Made by a program: the position numbers and the translations under genes. This document shows, piece after piece, positions 1 through 12,500 of a stretch of 64,000 nucleotides of DNA. The stretch comes from Gonium pectorale (taxonomy: Eukaryota > Chlorophyta > Chlorophyceae > Chlamydomonadales > Volvocaceae). Positions within the stretch are counted from its first letter, which is position 1. Every line of letters starts with the position of its first letter. The notes beneath the pieces are model-generated. The model worked only from the letters and a program-made list of their open reading frames with translations. It was not told where the DNA came from and made no database searches. The stretch lies in the NCBI GenBank assembly GCA_001584585.1, contig LSYV01000011.1:259736-323735 (forward strand). The letters run 5' to 3'.

Positions 1-222
1 CGGCAGCGACGGCGGCGGCTCGCAGCTGCAGGCGGGTCCGCGAGCAGCCGGGGCAGTACCAGGGGACGGCGGCGGGGGGGGTGGAGGTGAGGGGTGGTGA
101 GAGGCAGGTAATGTGATAAGCATTGGGGCAGCCGGCGGTGTCACAGAGCAGCATTGGCGGGTCCGTATGGCGCTGCAGGCAGGCACAGCAGCGCTCCCCG
201 GTGGACCGAGGGGAGGCAGCGC
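1..222 (-). CDS. PHD-finger protein, 3' part cut by window edge
   Basis: Reading the minus strand from about 222 down to 1 gives an open frame with a near-complete PHD zinc finger. It has an ERCCAC start (the CxxC pair), then MLLCDTAGCPNAYHITC with the CxxxxC, His and Cys ligands, a short SPPLTSTPP stretch and WYCPGCSR with the last CxxC pair. PHD fingers usually read histone H3 tails and sit in chromatin proteins. A plausible acceptor (acag on the minus strand) lies just before 222. The frame stays open to base 1 and ends in an Ala/Arg-rich stretch, so the gene continues outside the window. Upstream exons should lie at higher coordinates; 775-955 is one weak candidate. The domain call is strong because ligand spacing and the Trp-Tyr-Cys-Pro signature are complete. 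Gene identity and histone-mark specificity cannot be stated. Confidence 0.72.
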
Positions 223-774
223 CTGTACTGGTCACTTTGTATGTGTGCTGTGCGGCGGAAAGTAGCAAGCAGCTGCGGAGAATGCTGCCCAAACTGTGTT
301 TACAAAGCCAAGGAAAGGGGACAAACGGGACGGGGGCCCATCTGGGATACAGGACAGGAGCAAGCTCGCCTGTGCTCGCCCAGTGGCGCAGTGGTGAGAC
401 CACCGCCTAGCGCACGACAGCTCAGGTCCAAGTTTTGGGATTCACTGCTACTGCGGCGTACTGTTGCACTCGTGGCCTGGTGGGTCTGTAGGTAGGATGC
501 ATTAAGTGCCGCTGCGTCGCGTGCTTTACGGAGTATGCACAGCCCTGCATGGAGCTACAGAAGGCACTGAGAATCCGCCGACAGTTCAGTTCTTTTGCAT
601 ATGTATTGGCGCTATGTCCCGGGCTCCCGGCCCAGACCGGCACCACCCACTTGTACACGCACGGGGATGCAGGCAAATTGAAAACCAACGGGCGTTCCAA
701 CTGTGCATGATGACGCGCAGGTGCGTGTGCGTGTGCGACACCTCGTGCTCTGGTTGCCCAACGGGTTGCGTCAC

Positions 775-955
775 CTTTCGGCACGCCACGAACCCCGAGT
801 CGAGCCGTGAGAAAGTCATGAAATGACAGCTGAGCACCGGTTCGCCCAACAAGCTGCTGCATGCGCTGCAGCCCCTCTTCCACGCTCACTTGTGAGAGTG
901 CTACCACCTCGGCGCCGAGGTACAGCGGCGACGAATCGTCCGTGCAGTCCAATGC
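775..955 (-). other. Possible upstream exon of the PHD-finger gene
   Basis: On the minus strand this stretch is open and has coding character (acidic start TDDSSPLYLGAEV, then an amphipathic stretch with VEEGLQRMQQLVG). It ends at a good donor (cgaaag then gtgacg). No clear acceptor or ATG was found at its 5' side; an in-frame stop lies immediately upstream, next to a donor-like ggtaagt. It could be an exon of the gene at 1-222 or a chance open frame. Confidence 0.22.
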
Positions 956-1554
956 GACTTACCCAGGGTGCAAGCAACGCGCACACTCGCAAGCCGTTAG
1001 AACAAGACGAGGGCAAAGTGGGTCAAGTTGGCCTTGATCCTTGTGTGAGGCACACTTGTCCACCAAGGGACATTCTTATCCAGCACGCTCAGCACTGGCT
1101 AGCCGCTCTAAACGCGCGATGGATATGCACCTATGACGGAGAGGCGTTTGGTGCATAGGTAGGTGTGGGCTGACGGAAGCGTTGCGAGGCCACGCGCTGC
1201 GCGGTGCTGAACTGTCAGTTGCTGGGGACCCAGGCAGCCGCGATGGAAGGCGCGTCCCGGAACAGCGCCCACCCGGCCTGTCAGCGGGCTGACGAGCGCG
1301 CAACGGCCACGACGGCCGCGGTCCGTGGGTCACTGATGCGGTGACTGGATATGGAGTCCATTCTTGGACCCTTGCGCATGCTAGCAGCACAGCCTGACGG
1401 GCGCCTGGAATTCAAGGTGGCTCAAACATGAACTGTGATTGCTTTTGGCCGGGCATGCCCTCCATACGTTACACACCTACCCGGCGGAGGCCGCCTCTCG
1501 CGCGTCACCCTCGCCTCACCCACTCGCCCACTCCCGCAGGCCGAGGAAGCACTG
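956..1554. other. Intergenic region between divergent genes
   Basis: This separates the minus-strand PHD gene from the plus-strand B3-like/SET-like gene 1 and probably holds both promoters and 5' exons. An acceptor-like tract (ctcgcccactcccgcag) ends at 1539, just before the first supportable exon of gene 1. No recognisable protein motif or RNA gene was seen. Confidence 0.4.
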
Positions 1555-4500
1555 ATGATGCCAAAGCTCCGGCCACAGACAGCGGCACGATCGGCCGGTG
1601 GCGAAAGGGGCCCATCATGTGCACCTACGTCGATGGTGCGTTGTAGCTATTGGCATGGGCCCGCGTGTTTGTCCCATTCTTGGCCCACCGCCTGGCCGCC
1701 GTGCGTACGCCTGCAGAGCTGTCAAGCCGCGCAATGGCATATCTTACATACATACTTACGACCTTGCATGCATGAGTCCTCGTTGCTGGTATCGCTCTGT
1801 GTGTCCAGTGCTGTCTCCCAATTGCCCGCCCCCCAGGCCTTACGGTATCCGCTTGCTGCGTGCGCCAGCCGCCGCACCCCGTGGGCGCACCCCCAGCCAC
1901 CTTACTTGGGGCGGGCAAGACAGCTCAGCGACAGCTCTGCGCTTGCTGCAATGCCGGCTCCAGCTGAAGGCGCTTGCGACGGCAATCGCGGCTCGCCCCG
2001 CCGCGGCCATCATCCGCAATTTCCGGAACCGATGCCCGCACCCGGCCCCACTGCCCGCATCCTCAAGCCGCGAAGCAAGGCCGCTTCATCGAGCCACATG
2101 GCCACGCCCAGGATGCCTCGGCCACAGCCAACAAGCAGCTCTTCAGGAGACTCTGCGGGCGCCCCCGCCACGGCCCCCGATGGCGGAGGTACAGCTCAGC
2201 AGCGCATCGACAGCGGGAGCAGCGGGACCCCGGGCGACCGGGTCCGCCGGCCAGGAGGCGGAGCCGGCAGTCGGGACCTTCAGAGAGCAGCGGCCGCCGC
2301 CAGCAAGATGCGTGGCGGCGGGCCGGTCGTGGGCTATGGGACCAGCAGCAGCGGTGCCGGTGGTGGGCCGACAGCAGCGGGCTCAGACACTGTCGAGCAA
2401 GTGTACCTCAAGTTCTACGGGGCGTACTTGTCAGGCGACCGAGCCATCCTAAAGGCGTATCCTGCGCAGGCGGGAGTAGCCCTAAGAAGGGGCAACAGCG
2501 GCAAGCCAGTGCCAGTGGAGCTGTGGGTTAAGGCCGTAGGGCCAGACCAGCCGCTACTGCAGCGCTACGTGCTGCAGCTGTGCTTCAGGAATTCCCTGAT
2601 GCTACTGGGGGTGGAGGCGCTGGGCCTGCAGCTGGGTCTGGCCCGCAAAGACAAAGTGCGCGTGCGCGTGTCCCGGAGGGGCAGGGTGGTGCTGACGGCG
2701 TGGAACGCCACAAGGGGGGCCGCTGACAGCCATTGCGACGGCTCAGGCAGCGCGGCCTTCGACGTCAGCACGCACGGAGCCCATGTGTCGCGGCCCGCAG
2801 CTAGGGCGCCCGAGGCCGCGACTAGCTCAAGGCTTGACTCAGCTGGCCAGCCGGCAGGCGACCTCGGCGTCCAACAAACCGTGGACGCAGGGCAGGTGCA
2901 GGCCTCCGCTGAAGCGCCGGGGCCTACCAGTTCTGCCGCTTTGCCGGCCGCTTACAAGGTCAGCAAGGATGCGCGCCCGGCGATGCCCTCGGCGGTGGGG
3001 ACGGAGCTGCCATCAACGCCCTCCGGCGAGGCCGCGTCGCTGCCAGTGCCGCTGACTGCGCCGCCGCCATTGCCGCCGGCCGCGATTGCGGCAGCTGGCA
3101 ACCCATCAGATGCCGTCAGCTGCCAACCGCCTGCTGACCCCGCGGATAGGGGCAGGCCTTCCGTCACCGTGGACCTGCCGTCTGATGAGCAGCAGTTCAA
3201 AAACATCAACATCCAGCGATCGAGAGCCGAGGATCTTGTGGGCGCTGACATCCTAAACCGGCTCGTGCACAACCGTTCCAACTCGTCCCAGCCGGGCGTG
3301 ACGGTCAGGGTGCTGGGTTGGGACGACAGCTCCGACCCGTCGGCGCCCCGGCCGGCAAGCAGCCCGCCTGGCTGGCTCAAGTCTTACGTAAAGGGCAGGA
3401 TAGTCCTGATCGGGCTCAGCTACTGGCTGCGAAGCGTCGCGGCAACACCTGGCGCCGACCGCCTCCAACTGTCATGGGACGACGGGCGGGTGGCTGCTGC
3501 GTACGGCTTCGCTGCGGCAGACACAGAAAGTGGCAGTTTCATCACCCTCGTCGCCACGCTGCAGCGCGTGCAGCTACGGGAGCTCGACCGGCCCTCTGCG
3601 GAGAACGCCGACCGCAAGACGCTCCAGCCGGAGATGGCAGGGGAGGCGCAGCGGGGGCTCCGTGGCGCCCAAAGAGGCCCGTCCGGGCCCCCCCAAGGGG
3701 CAGCTCTCACGGCGGCGGAATGCTCATCGCTCCAAGCTGCCGACGTCAGCGGCACCATCCCTCCGCGTGACGCCCCGGACAGCCCTGTAGCGGAGCTGCC
3801 GAGCTACACACCCAGCGACAGCCGCAACGAGGTTTGTATCAAGCTGAAGTCGTTCCACTTCCGCTGCAAGAAGCTGCATGTGCAGCAAGATGAGGTCGAG
3901 CTCCTCGTACGACAGAGGCTTCAGGCGAAGACGGTCCGCCTACCGGTACGGCTGGAGGAGGCGACGCAAGAGGCCCAGCAGGAGGAAGCAGGAGGAGGTC
4001 CGGAAGCTAAGGCGTCCACTAGAAGGACAAGAGCATTGGGGCATGCGGAGCTGCGATGGTGGAAGCGGCGGGACATGTGGGAGCTGGTGCGCCTGGTGCC
4101 GCTGCTCCGCCGGCAGGGTGCCGTCGCCGGCGACTGGGTCAAGCTGTCGATGGTCCACGAAGCCGGAGCCGTCGTCGCGGCCTCTGTGCGCCTGGTTCGC
4201 CGCTGCGACGCGGCCATGAAGGCCGGCACGCTGGCAAGCGGCCACGCCATACGAACAGCGGTAGAAGCAGATGCCCGCACCAGCAGAGGTGTTCCAGAAG
4301 GGGCAGCCGATGGGGACTCGGCCACGGGTATCGAGGCGGCCGCGGGCGCAGCTTCGGAGGACGCCAGCGCCTCGCCTGTGCGGACCGAAACCCCACCTTC
4401 ACTTCTGCCGCCGCTTCCCACAGCTGCCGAGCTCGCCTCGCCCGGGCCCCAGCAGCTCCCCGCCTCCTCCATCACCCTCCTGCACGGCTGCCTGACACCC

Positions 4501-5964
4501 TCCGTGGGCCTGCCCCCGCTGCAGCGCGGCGAGCTGCGGCGATGTGGCACGACCTTCCACCCGGAGCCGGCGGAGCGGGTGCGGGAGGCGGAGGCGGCCT
4601 GGGCAGCCAGGCAGCGAGCGGCCGGGAGCCCTGGCCCGCAGACGGTGTGGCAGCTCATTACGGCGCATGTGCAGGTGTTGGCTGCGGGAGGCAGCGGGGA
4701 ATCACCCAACGCAGCAGGGGCTGCACCACCGCCGGACGCAGCAGCGACTGCGATGGCCCCTCCCGCCAGCGCCAGTTCTTCATCCTGGCCCGCCGCCTGG
4801 CTGCAGGGCCACCAGGGCGGCGTGCCGCCCGAGGTGGTGTGCTATGGCGTGGCGAGGCTGCTGGGCCTCACGTCGGCGCTGGCCCAGCCTGCCCGGGTCT
4901 CCCCGCTGCCCGAGGGCCCCGTGGCGCACCCTTGCCTGCAGCCACACCCAGAAGGGCTGTGCTCGGCGCAGCGCCTACCCGCCGGCGAGGCCCTGGCGGT
5001 GGTGGGCGGCTACGTGCTGCCTGCGCTAACCCACGGGTTGGCCTTCGTGGCGCGAGGGCACGAGGCGCTGCCGCCTGCAGCCAGGGGCCAGCTGCGGCGG
5101 CTGTCGGCACCTGTCGGTGAAGATGAGGCGGCGGAAGGGCTGCTATGGCCGGCCCTGGCGCGTCTGTGGCGCCTGCCCTTCCCGTCGGTGACCACACCAG
5201 GTGTGTCTGCAGCTTACGAGTGCCACCTGCGTTGCCGTTCACGAATACCTGCCGCAGAGCACTTGCCATCAGTTCCTGAGAGTACTCGTCGGTTCACATG
5301 CAAGCTATATGAGGATACCGATACGGTTTGGAAAACCCCTCTGCTCTGCCCCTCTCTGGTCCGCATCGCAGGCAGCGGAGGGCTGGAGCTGCACCAACTG
5401 GGGTACGGCAGCTTGGCGGCCCTGGTGGCTGACCCGCGGGTCTGGGGCCAGCCATCTGCAAGCGCCGCGAGGCCAGCGGCATCGGGCGGGGACGAGGAGG
5501 AGGAGGCGTCCGCCCTCAACACGAACTGCACGGTGAGCCTGGATGCGGGCTTGGTCGTTCAAGGGGCCGTCATGCATGACAACGTCATTGGCTCTTAACG
5601 GCTTTATTGCGCCAACGAAGAATAGTAGGACCAAGCCGCTTCATGACCATGCCACTGCTACTACACATCAACATTTGCTCCAGGCGCTTCTCTATTGTTA
5701 CTAACCCGCTACTGGTACCTGCCCACGCCCATCCTTTAGATGATCCCGGTCAGCGTCCGCGGCTGCCCGCTTCTGGTGCTGGTGGCGCTACGAGCCCTGG
5801 AGCCGGGGGAGGTGCTCACATGCGACCACGGGGCGGTGTGGCGGAAGGGCCTGGAGACGCCGGAGTGGCGGCTGCTGCGCTTTCACGGCCTCACGCCCGA
5901 GGAGCTCATGCGGTCGCGGGAGCGGCGGCGGCTGAGCGGAGCCGGTGGCATGTGCGGTGCCTGA
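1555..5964 (+). CDS. B3-like/SET-like protein, copy 1 (longest)
   Basis: Predicted exons are about 1555-1635, 1837-5200, 5372-5532 and 5740-5964; phases agree and give about 1,276 residues. The first exon is weakest and the start uncertain; ATG 1951 is an alternative. Modules in order: an N-terminal ~100-residue unit (about 2395-2700, with VYLKFYGAYLSGDRAIL), a B3-like unit (about 3160-3570, with VRVLGWDDSSDPS), and a second (about 3815-4200, with LRRQGAVAGDWVKLSMV). After a Pro/Ala linker comes a family block (LHGCLTPSVGLPPL, RRCGTTFHPE), then a SET-like domain: GLCSAQRLPAGEALAVVGGY, LGYGSLAALVADPR, NTNC, and LVALRALEPGEVLTCDHG near the end. SET proteins normally methylate lysines, but here the usual NHS motif and the Tyr of the last motif are absent, so activity is doubtful. 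The 171-nt intron at 5201 is a multiple of three, so the frame reads through it. The N-terminal unit is missing from copies 2-5. Confidence 0.75.
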
Positions 5965-8900
5965 GATGCGCCGGTGATGGAATTCCTCACCGAATGAAGA
6001 TGGGGTAGGCAAGCAACCCGCATCGCACCGCTGCTGGATCCGGCAGTTGTGCCCTGGATTTCCTTGCATGCAAGGGGTATGTCGCCGGCGGCTGACCGGG
6101 TCTCGGGGGGCGGCGGGCTAGGTCCGCCGTCGACAGCGTTGCGGGGGGGCGCGGTTGAGACCGTATGAGACGGATGGATCCGTGGGTTGAAATGGCCAAG
6201 CTCCTTGTCGTCATCACGCCAGGGGGCTTTTGCATTACTGTACTAGTGTATAAGAACGGCCATTTACGGATGTGCCGCGGTAGGTTGCTGCAGGCGAGGC
6301 CGCAAGACGGTTGGGTGAGCAACCCGGGCAGGTTGCGGTTGTTAAGAGAAGCCGTGGAGTTGTGCAACGAGCGGGGGCCAGCAGTCACTGCTGGTTTGTC
6401 GAAGAGTGAAGTCACGGTCGGCGCACCATTGCAACAGCTCTTGAAGCTCCATGCCCTGTTCGCTGCTGTTCTCAGGACTGGCTGTGCGGGGCTTGGGTAG
6501 GACGGCACGGGCGACGGCGGTGCCGGATTAAGCGGTGCAGGCGACGGCGGGCCTGTACTAAACGGCTCAGATGCCTGCGGCGCAGGGCTCGGCAGCTCAG
6601 GTGACGGTGGGGATGATGGGCAGGGGTGACGGCAGGGGCGACGGCAGGGTTGGGCGGCACATGCGGCGTCGGGGCTGAGCTTTGCGGCACGACCAACAGC
6701 GGCGCAGTGCTAGCTAGGCAGCCCTGGTAACGGTATCACCGGGCACTACAGCATGTGCGACGGCGGCGCGGGCCTGGGCGGCTAAGGATACTCTCCTATA
6801 CGCGAGTTCGGGTCCAGCTTGGCGGCATAAGTAACGATAGTGCATGGACTTCGTTGGACCTTGCACCGCAGTCTCCGTTTTTGCATCCTTTAGATACACC
6901 GATTTGTGCTCTTGTAGAGCGTGTCGTCCCCTCCGTGCACGCTCCGGACAGGTCGCACACGCACCCGAGCATGATGTATGCCTGCTAGCTAGGGTGCATT
7001 GTGCAGCCCACGGCCTGCCCTGTGCTTCCTTGAACGATGATGATGAGCGGTGCTGATGGGCAACATGGTGATGATGAGCAGGGCCTTCTGGTTATGTTCC
7101 GAATCCGTGCTTGTGCCTGGCTCTGCCATTGAGTTTCTGACACTGTGTTGCTCAATAATCGTACATTTTTAGGGGTTCTCTTGCATGCCTCCCAAGCTAC
7201 CATCGCAGTGCTGGCAGTGTTTAACGTGGGCTCGCTTGTGTGTTGGAGAAAGGCCTCAGCTTCAGTACATCTGATCTTGGTAACGGGCATGCGTGACTGT
7301 ATGACAAAATATAAGATCTCATCAGCCGTACAAGGATACGGCAAACCGTAACAGCGACAGACAGCTCATTACAGCATCTGATATCGGCTAGCCAACTACA
7401 AACCCATGTAAAATTGGATTGCCGAACAAGATGAGCACAGAACACGACGGTTTCCGCACGTAGCGTAGCGTAGTTGCGGAAACCTAGGTTTCCTGCGTTC
7501 GGCTGGCAAGCGTGCATGCACTTCGGTGCTGTCCGCGTGTCCAGTAGTATGGCAGTACAAGGCTGGTAGGCCTGGGTCCTTAGGCTGTCGCACCGGTCGG
7601 TGCTAGCTAATTCGCGAGTTTCCTTTTGTCAGATCTGACACCACCGGGCCGGACTGAGCCATACTACGTTACAGTCTCAGATCGGTGGATCAGGGCTCGC
7701 CCCCTCTTTCCTGCTTGCAGGTACCCTTCTCCGCGGCTAAGCGATGCAAAGACGCAAATCTGGAAACAGCAAGAGACAGTCAAGGGACAACAAAGACAAC
7801 GCCCTCATACATCTTCTCAACAGCACCAGACACATGTGAGAGGGGCACGAGACGATAGACAACGTCAGAGAGTCTGAAACAGCAGCTAACAGTAGATTAT
7901 CGGCGGTCAGGAAGCACGCACGCGGGATCAGCTTCAGTATCAACGTTTCATGCATTTCGTTTCCAGCATTGCAATTCCCAGCCACCCAAACCCGTGCCAA
8001 ATAGCAACGGCTGTGCAGGTCTCTCTTTTCCTGATACGCCAAAGACCAATCCGGTCCAGATACACACGCACAGCTTCAAAGAGCTCAAGTACCTGCAAGC
8101 AGAGAAAGCGTTCTTGTTATTCACCACAGGCAGGGGGACGCCTGGGTGTTGTCAAAGGTCTGTGCAGTGTCCCGTTCGACGCATCAGGGCTCTCTTCGTG
8201 TTACCCGGCCCAGTGCGATACCCCTCGGTTAGGTGACTTGGTCCGCGCGGGCCTGAGGAGGGTGTTGCAGAGTCAGTACCGAGCAGTGACCGTGCGAGGT
8301 GCGTTTCGGCCTTGAAGTGCACAAGTGCACAGCGTGGATCAGGGGGCTTCAATATTAAAGGGGCAATGCATGCTATATATGTTACGGAGTGTGTACAGTC
8401 GATGTAGCTGCATGCGAGTGTGCGTTCTTAAAGTCGAATCGTCGGAAAGTTGCTGACAAAGATGATTCGCATGTATCAAGGGCAGGGGTTGGGAACGCGG
8501 CGCTGCTGCACTGCGATGCGAACTCGTTTCGCACGTTATGAACCACGGGTCGAATCAAGCGCAAGGACTTGGAGGGGCTGTGCCTACTCCAATGGTACAC
8601 TGTGGCTTGCATTCGTGGCCAGACGATACCGCGCCGTATGTGCCCAGAACTGTATGTTCCAGCGGTTCACTCCTGGTCGTTCGATACGCCCAACGGTCCC
8701 GAGGTCTGGTTACTTACCGGATACCCGTATGTTCCACACACGCACAAGCCTTGACAAGAAACCAGATTCATGACTCAGGTCAAGGGCCTCCCTGCGTTGC
8801 ATCATATTAAAGAAATTTCGTCCTTGGCTGCTCCATCGGCCGAGGATCTCCGCGTGGTGCGGCTCCTTCGATAAAGCGTAAAGCCTCATCGGTGACCTCC

Positions 8901-9589
8901 TTTGCAGGTTTAGGCAGGTGCGTGCGTAGGCGCATGGTATAGGCATCGCGCGCACACGCAAGAGGCATCGTTGCGTTGTGCGGGTGACTTGAGATCGACC
9001 TGTACAGCCACGAAGGTCGAGTCAGGACACCAGCCACTCGTTTTGGGCGCCGGTCCCGTGGGTCGGCGGGCGCGGCCCTCGGAAGCACTGTCTGGCCGGT
9101 CCTGGGATTACTGACGGCTCCTGTGCTCAAGGTAGGAAGGGAAGTGCGTGGCTGCGACAAGGGGTCCCCTTCAGTCGTGTTTCTCCCTCCGTCCCTCGCT
9201 CCGTTCCTTCGCACGCTCAGCCCGACCTGCAGATCCAAGCGACACGAATGCACCTGACACGCCGACCTGTCAGGGCGGCACGGTCAGCCGCTGACGCCGT
9301 GGGTCACCTAAGTGCACCTCCGTTGAAGGTACGCGATTCCCTGCCCCTTGGCGTGCATCTACGCGCCCGTGTTTGGCCACAGCCGCGATGCACGTGAGCA
9401 ATACAACAGCTTTCATGGTGCAGATTGCCGAATCAACACTTTTTAGATATCCATGGGTATGCCAGCCAGCAACAGTTCAGCCCCCACCTCCTCCCCCATT
9501 AGAAAAAATGACCAAGTGTGCTGCCGCCTCTTGCTTGCTCCGTCTGCCCCCAGGTTTCACGGCAACGGCTCGCAGCGTGCGCCTCGACG
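5965..9589. other. Intergenic region between SET-like copies 1 and 2
   Basis: About 3.6 kb with no gene I can support. It holds a four-unit 30-bp minisatellite (6510-6629, listed separately). A minus-strand open frame at 8807-9253 has no recognised motif. An acceptor-like tract (ccgtctgcccccag) ends at 9553 and marks the beginning of the copy 2 exon. Everything else looks like non-coding or decayed sequence. Confidence 0.4.
6510..6629. repeat. 30-bp imperfect minisatellite, four units
   Basis: Four successive 30-bp units start at 6510, 6540, 6570 and 6600. Most begin with a form of ggcgacggcgg and the first three end near gca or ctca. In one plus frame each unit reads as a decapeptide, usually starting Gly-Asp-Gly-Gly. 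It lies in an intergenic stretch and the frame stops soon after, so it is best treated as a non-coding tandem repeat, possibly a relic of a Gly-rich coding segment. Confidence 0.55.
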
Positions 9590-12500
9590 ATGCCTGGACG
9601 ACCTCGATCTTTGGGGCACGCTGCTGCTGCTGGCGCCCCAGGCGCACTCATCAAAGAAAGCGACTCAGGTAAACAACGCAGCGACAGTGTGCATAAGCTC
9701 CTGGCCGCGCCGACGCTGTACCCACTCGTCGCGATCGCTGCAGCGGACCCATCGGCGGATACCATGCCGCCTGGACTGGCGGACCAGGTCAGGCCATCCA
9801 TACCCGTGGGACTGCCCCTCCACAAGACTTGGTTCAGAAGCATCTCCGTTGGCCTCAGGGGCGCAAAGTGGCTTCTCGGCAGTCGCAACCTGAACCGGCT
9901 CCTGTCCAATCCTTCCAACCCGGAAGTATCGGTCAGGGTGCTGGGTTGGGACGACAGCTCCGACCCGTCGGCGCCCCGGCCGGCAAGCAGCCCGCCTGGC
10001 TGGCTCCGGGTGACTCCAAGTGGTGACCTCTTCCTGAGGGGGCTTGCTAAATGGCTGCGACGCGTTAAGGCAACAGCTGGCGTAGACCACCTCCTCCTCT
10101 CGTGGGACGACGGGCGGGCGGCAAAAGCGTACGGACTCGAGCCGGCGGGCAGCAGCGGAGGCGGCCAGTCCATCACCCTGGTGGCCACACTGCACCGCAC
10201 GCGGCCGGAAGAGCCCAACGGGCCCTCGACGGAGAACGCCGGCCGATCGACCCTCCAACCGGAGCTGGTAGGGGAGGCGCGGGGGATCCCAGGCGCCCAA
10301 AAGGGCCCGTCCGGCCCCTGCAACGATGCAGAGCTTCCGGCTGAATGTTCATCACCCCAAACTGCCGACGGCAGCGGTCCGCCTGAACCCCCTGACAGCG
10401 CTCCAGGGAAGCCGCCGAGCGACTCACCCAGCATCAGCCCTGACGCGACTTACTTGTTGCTCAGGCGTTGCCACATCCGGCCGGGCGCCCAGCCAGTCGT
10501 GCAGCGTTGCGAGATGCAGCGCCTTCTCTGCCCGAAAGACGAGGCGGATAAGGCCAGCCTCCCGGTACGACTGGAGGATGCGGCCGCGGCGGTGACGGAG
10601 GTAACAGAGGGCTCAGAGGAAGACGCATCCTCTGGGAGGCCATGGGTGTCGACGCATGCGGAGCTGTGTTGGCGGTCGAACAGGTGGGAGCTTGCGCGCC
10701 TGGTGCCATTGCTCCGCCGGCAGGGCGCCGTCGCGGGCGACCGCCTGAGGCTGTCACTTGTCCGCGAGGCTGGAGCCGTCGTTGCGGCCTCTGTGCGTCT
10801 GGTCCGCTGCCAGGGCCCCGTGTCGCAGGGCATAACGGCCACGGACGGCGGCACGCTGGCAAGCGGGCCCACCATTCAGTCGGCAGCGGCAGACAAAATC
10901 GCCAGCGGAGGGTACTCGGCAACGGGCGCTGAGGCAGCCGCGGTCTCAGCCCGGGAGAGCACCAGCCCATCGCCAACAGGGACCGATGCCTCGCCTACCG
11001 AGCTGCAGCAGCTACATCCCGCCTCTGTCACCTTCTCTTCGCCCGGCCCCCAGCAGCTCCCGGCCTCCTCCATCAACCTCCTCCACGGCTGCGTAGCTCC
11101 CACCGTGGGCCTGCCCCCGCTGCAGCGCGGCGAGCTGCGGCGGTGTGGCACGACCTTCCACCCGGAGCTGGCGGAGCGTGTGCAGGAGGAAGAGGTGGCC
11201 TGGGCAGTCAAGCAGCGAGCGGCCGGCAGGCTTGGCCCGCAGACGGTGTGGCAGGTCGTTGCGGCACAGGTGCAGGTGCTGGCTGCGGGAGGCGGCGGGG
11301 CATCACCTGACGTCCCTGCTGAAGCTGCACCGCCGCCTGACGTGGCAGCAGCCACTGCGGTGGCCTTACCCGCAAACGCCAGTGCTGCATCCTTGCCCAC
11401 CGGGCCGCAGGGCTACTTGGGCGGCCTGCCGCCTGAGGTGGTATGCTTCAACGTGGCGAGGCTACTAGGTCTCACGTCCGCCGCTCCGAAGACCCCCACC
11501 AGGGGCCCGCTGCCTGAGGGCCCCGTGGTTCACCCCGGCCTGCGGCTGCACCCCAAGGGGCTGTGCTCGGCGCAGCGGCTACCCGCTGGCGAGGCCCTGG
11601 CGGTGGTGGGCGGCTACGTGCTGCCGGCGCTGACCCACGGGTCGGCGTTTGTGGCGCGAGGGCACGAGGCGCTCCGGCCTGCGGCCCGTGGCCAGCTGCG
11701 GCGGCTGGCGGCGCTCGTCGGTGAAGATGAGGCGGCGGAGGGCCTGGTGTGGCCGGCCCTGGCGCGACTGTGGCGCCTGCCCTTCCCGTCGGTGATCACA
11801 GCTGGTAAGTCCACAGCATACTAGGTGCTACTCCTACAGTTGGATCACCGCAATGCGTCGGTGAGCGCGCGGCGGCATCCGCTTCAGAAGATAGCAAAGT
11901 TAGGATGCCCTTCACCTGGTGGATGCACCGGGACTTGGAGCTGTACATAGGAACTTGTCGAAAAACGTGGCCCTTCCTGGTCCAGTACTTCGCGTTTGCC
12001 AGAGATAGGCAGTGATAGGAAAGCGTGCTGTTCCACCGCCCTTTCCACCGCCGCAGGCTATGGAGGGCTGGAGCTGCACCAGCTGGGACACGGCAACTCG
12101 GCGGCCATGGTGACCGACCCGCGGGTCAGCGCCCAGCCTCCCACGAGCGCCGGGAGGACAGCGTCAGCGGCCCAGGACGAGGAGGAGGACGCGTCCATCC
12201 TTACCCTGAACAGCATGGTGAGCCCGGGTGCGGGCCTTCAAACTGAAGTGGCCTGCACATTCGGATGTGGGTTTCCACTTGGGGTTCCACAGCGGTAGGT
12301 CACTATAGCCGTGGCAAATGAATGCGCTCCCATGCATGGCTTTGCCATCCACGCCAGCAAACGACTGCCGCTCGCCCGCTGTGTGTGGCTATGGACGGCC
12401 CCACCATTTCAAGTCGCAGGAGGCCTCAAGCCGCTGCTACTACATGCATGCTTTTTCGGATGCTCCCGTGCTGCTACTTAACCCGCTGTGGCGCTTCCAC

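Noticed and set aside
1435..1950. Treating the whole stretch from 1435 as coding for copy 1
   Set aside because: It contains good splice signals (acceptor at 1538-1539, donor at 1636, acceptor at 1835-1836), and the peptide between them looks like translated intron.
3921..4709. Long minus-strand open frames opposite SET-like copy 1 (and similar ones opposite the other copies)
   Set aside because: They mirror the GC-rich coding strand, carry no motif and shift with the coding frame of the real gene.
5201..5371. Read-through of the copy 1 frame across this segment as an extra peptide
   Set aside because: All other copies have an intron at this exact point; here it happens to be a multiple of three without a stop.
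8807..9253. Minus-strand 148-residue open frame as a gene
   Set aside because: No motif, no convincing splice pattern and no relative in the window.
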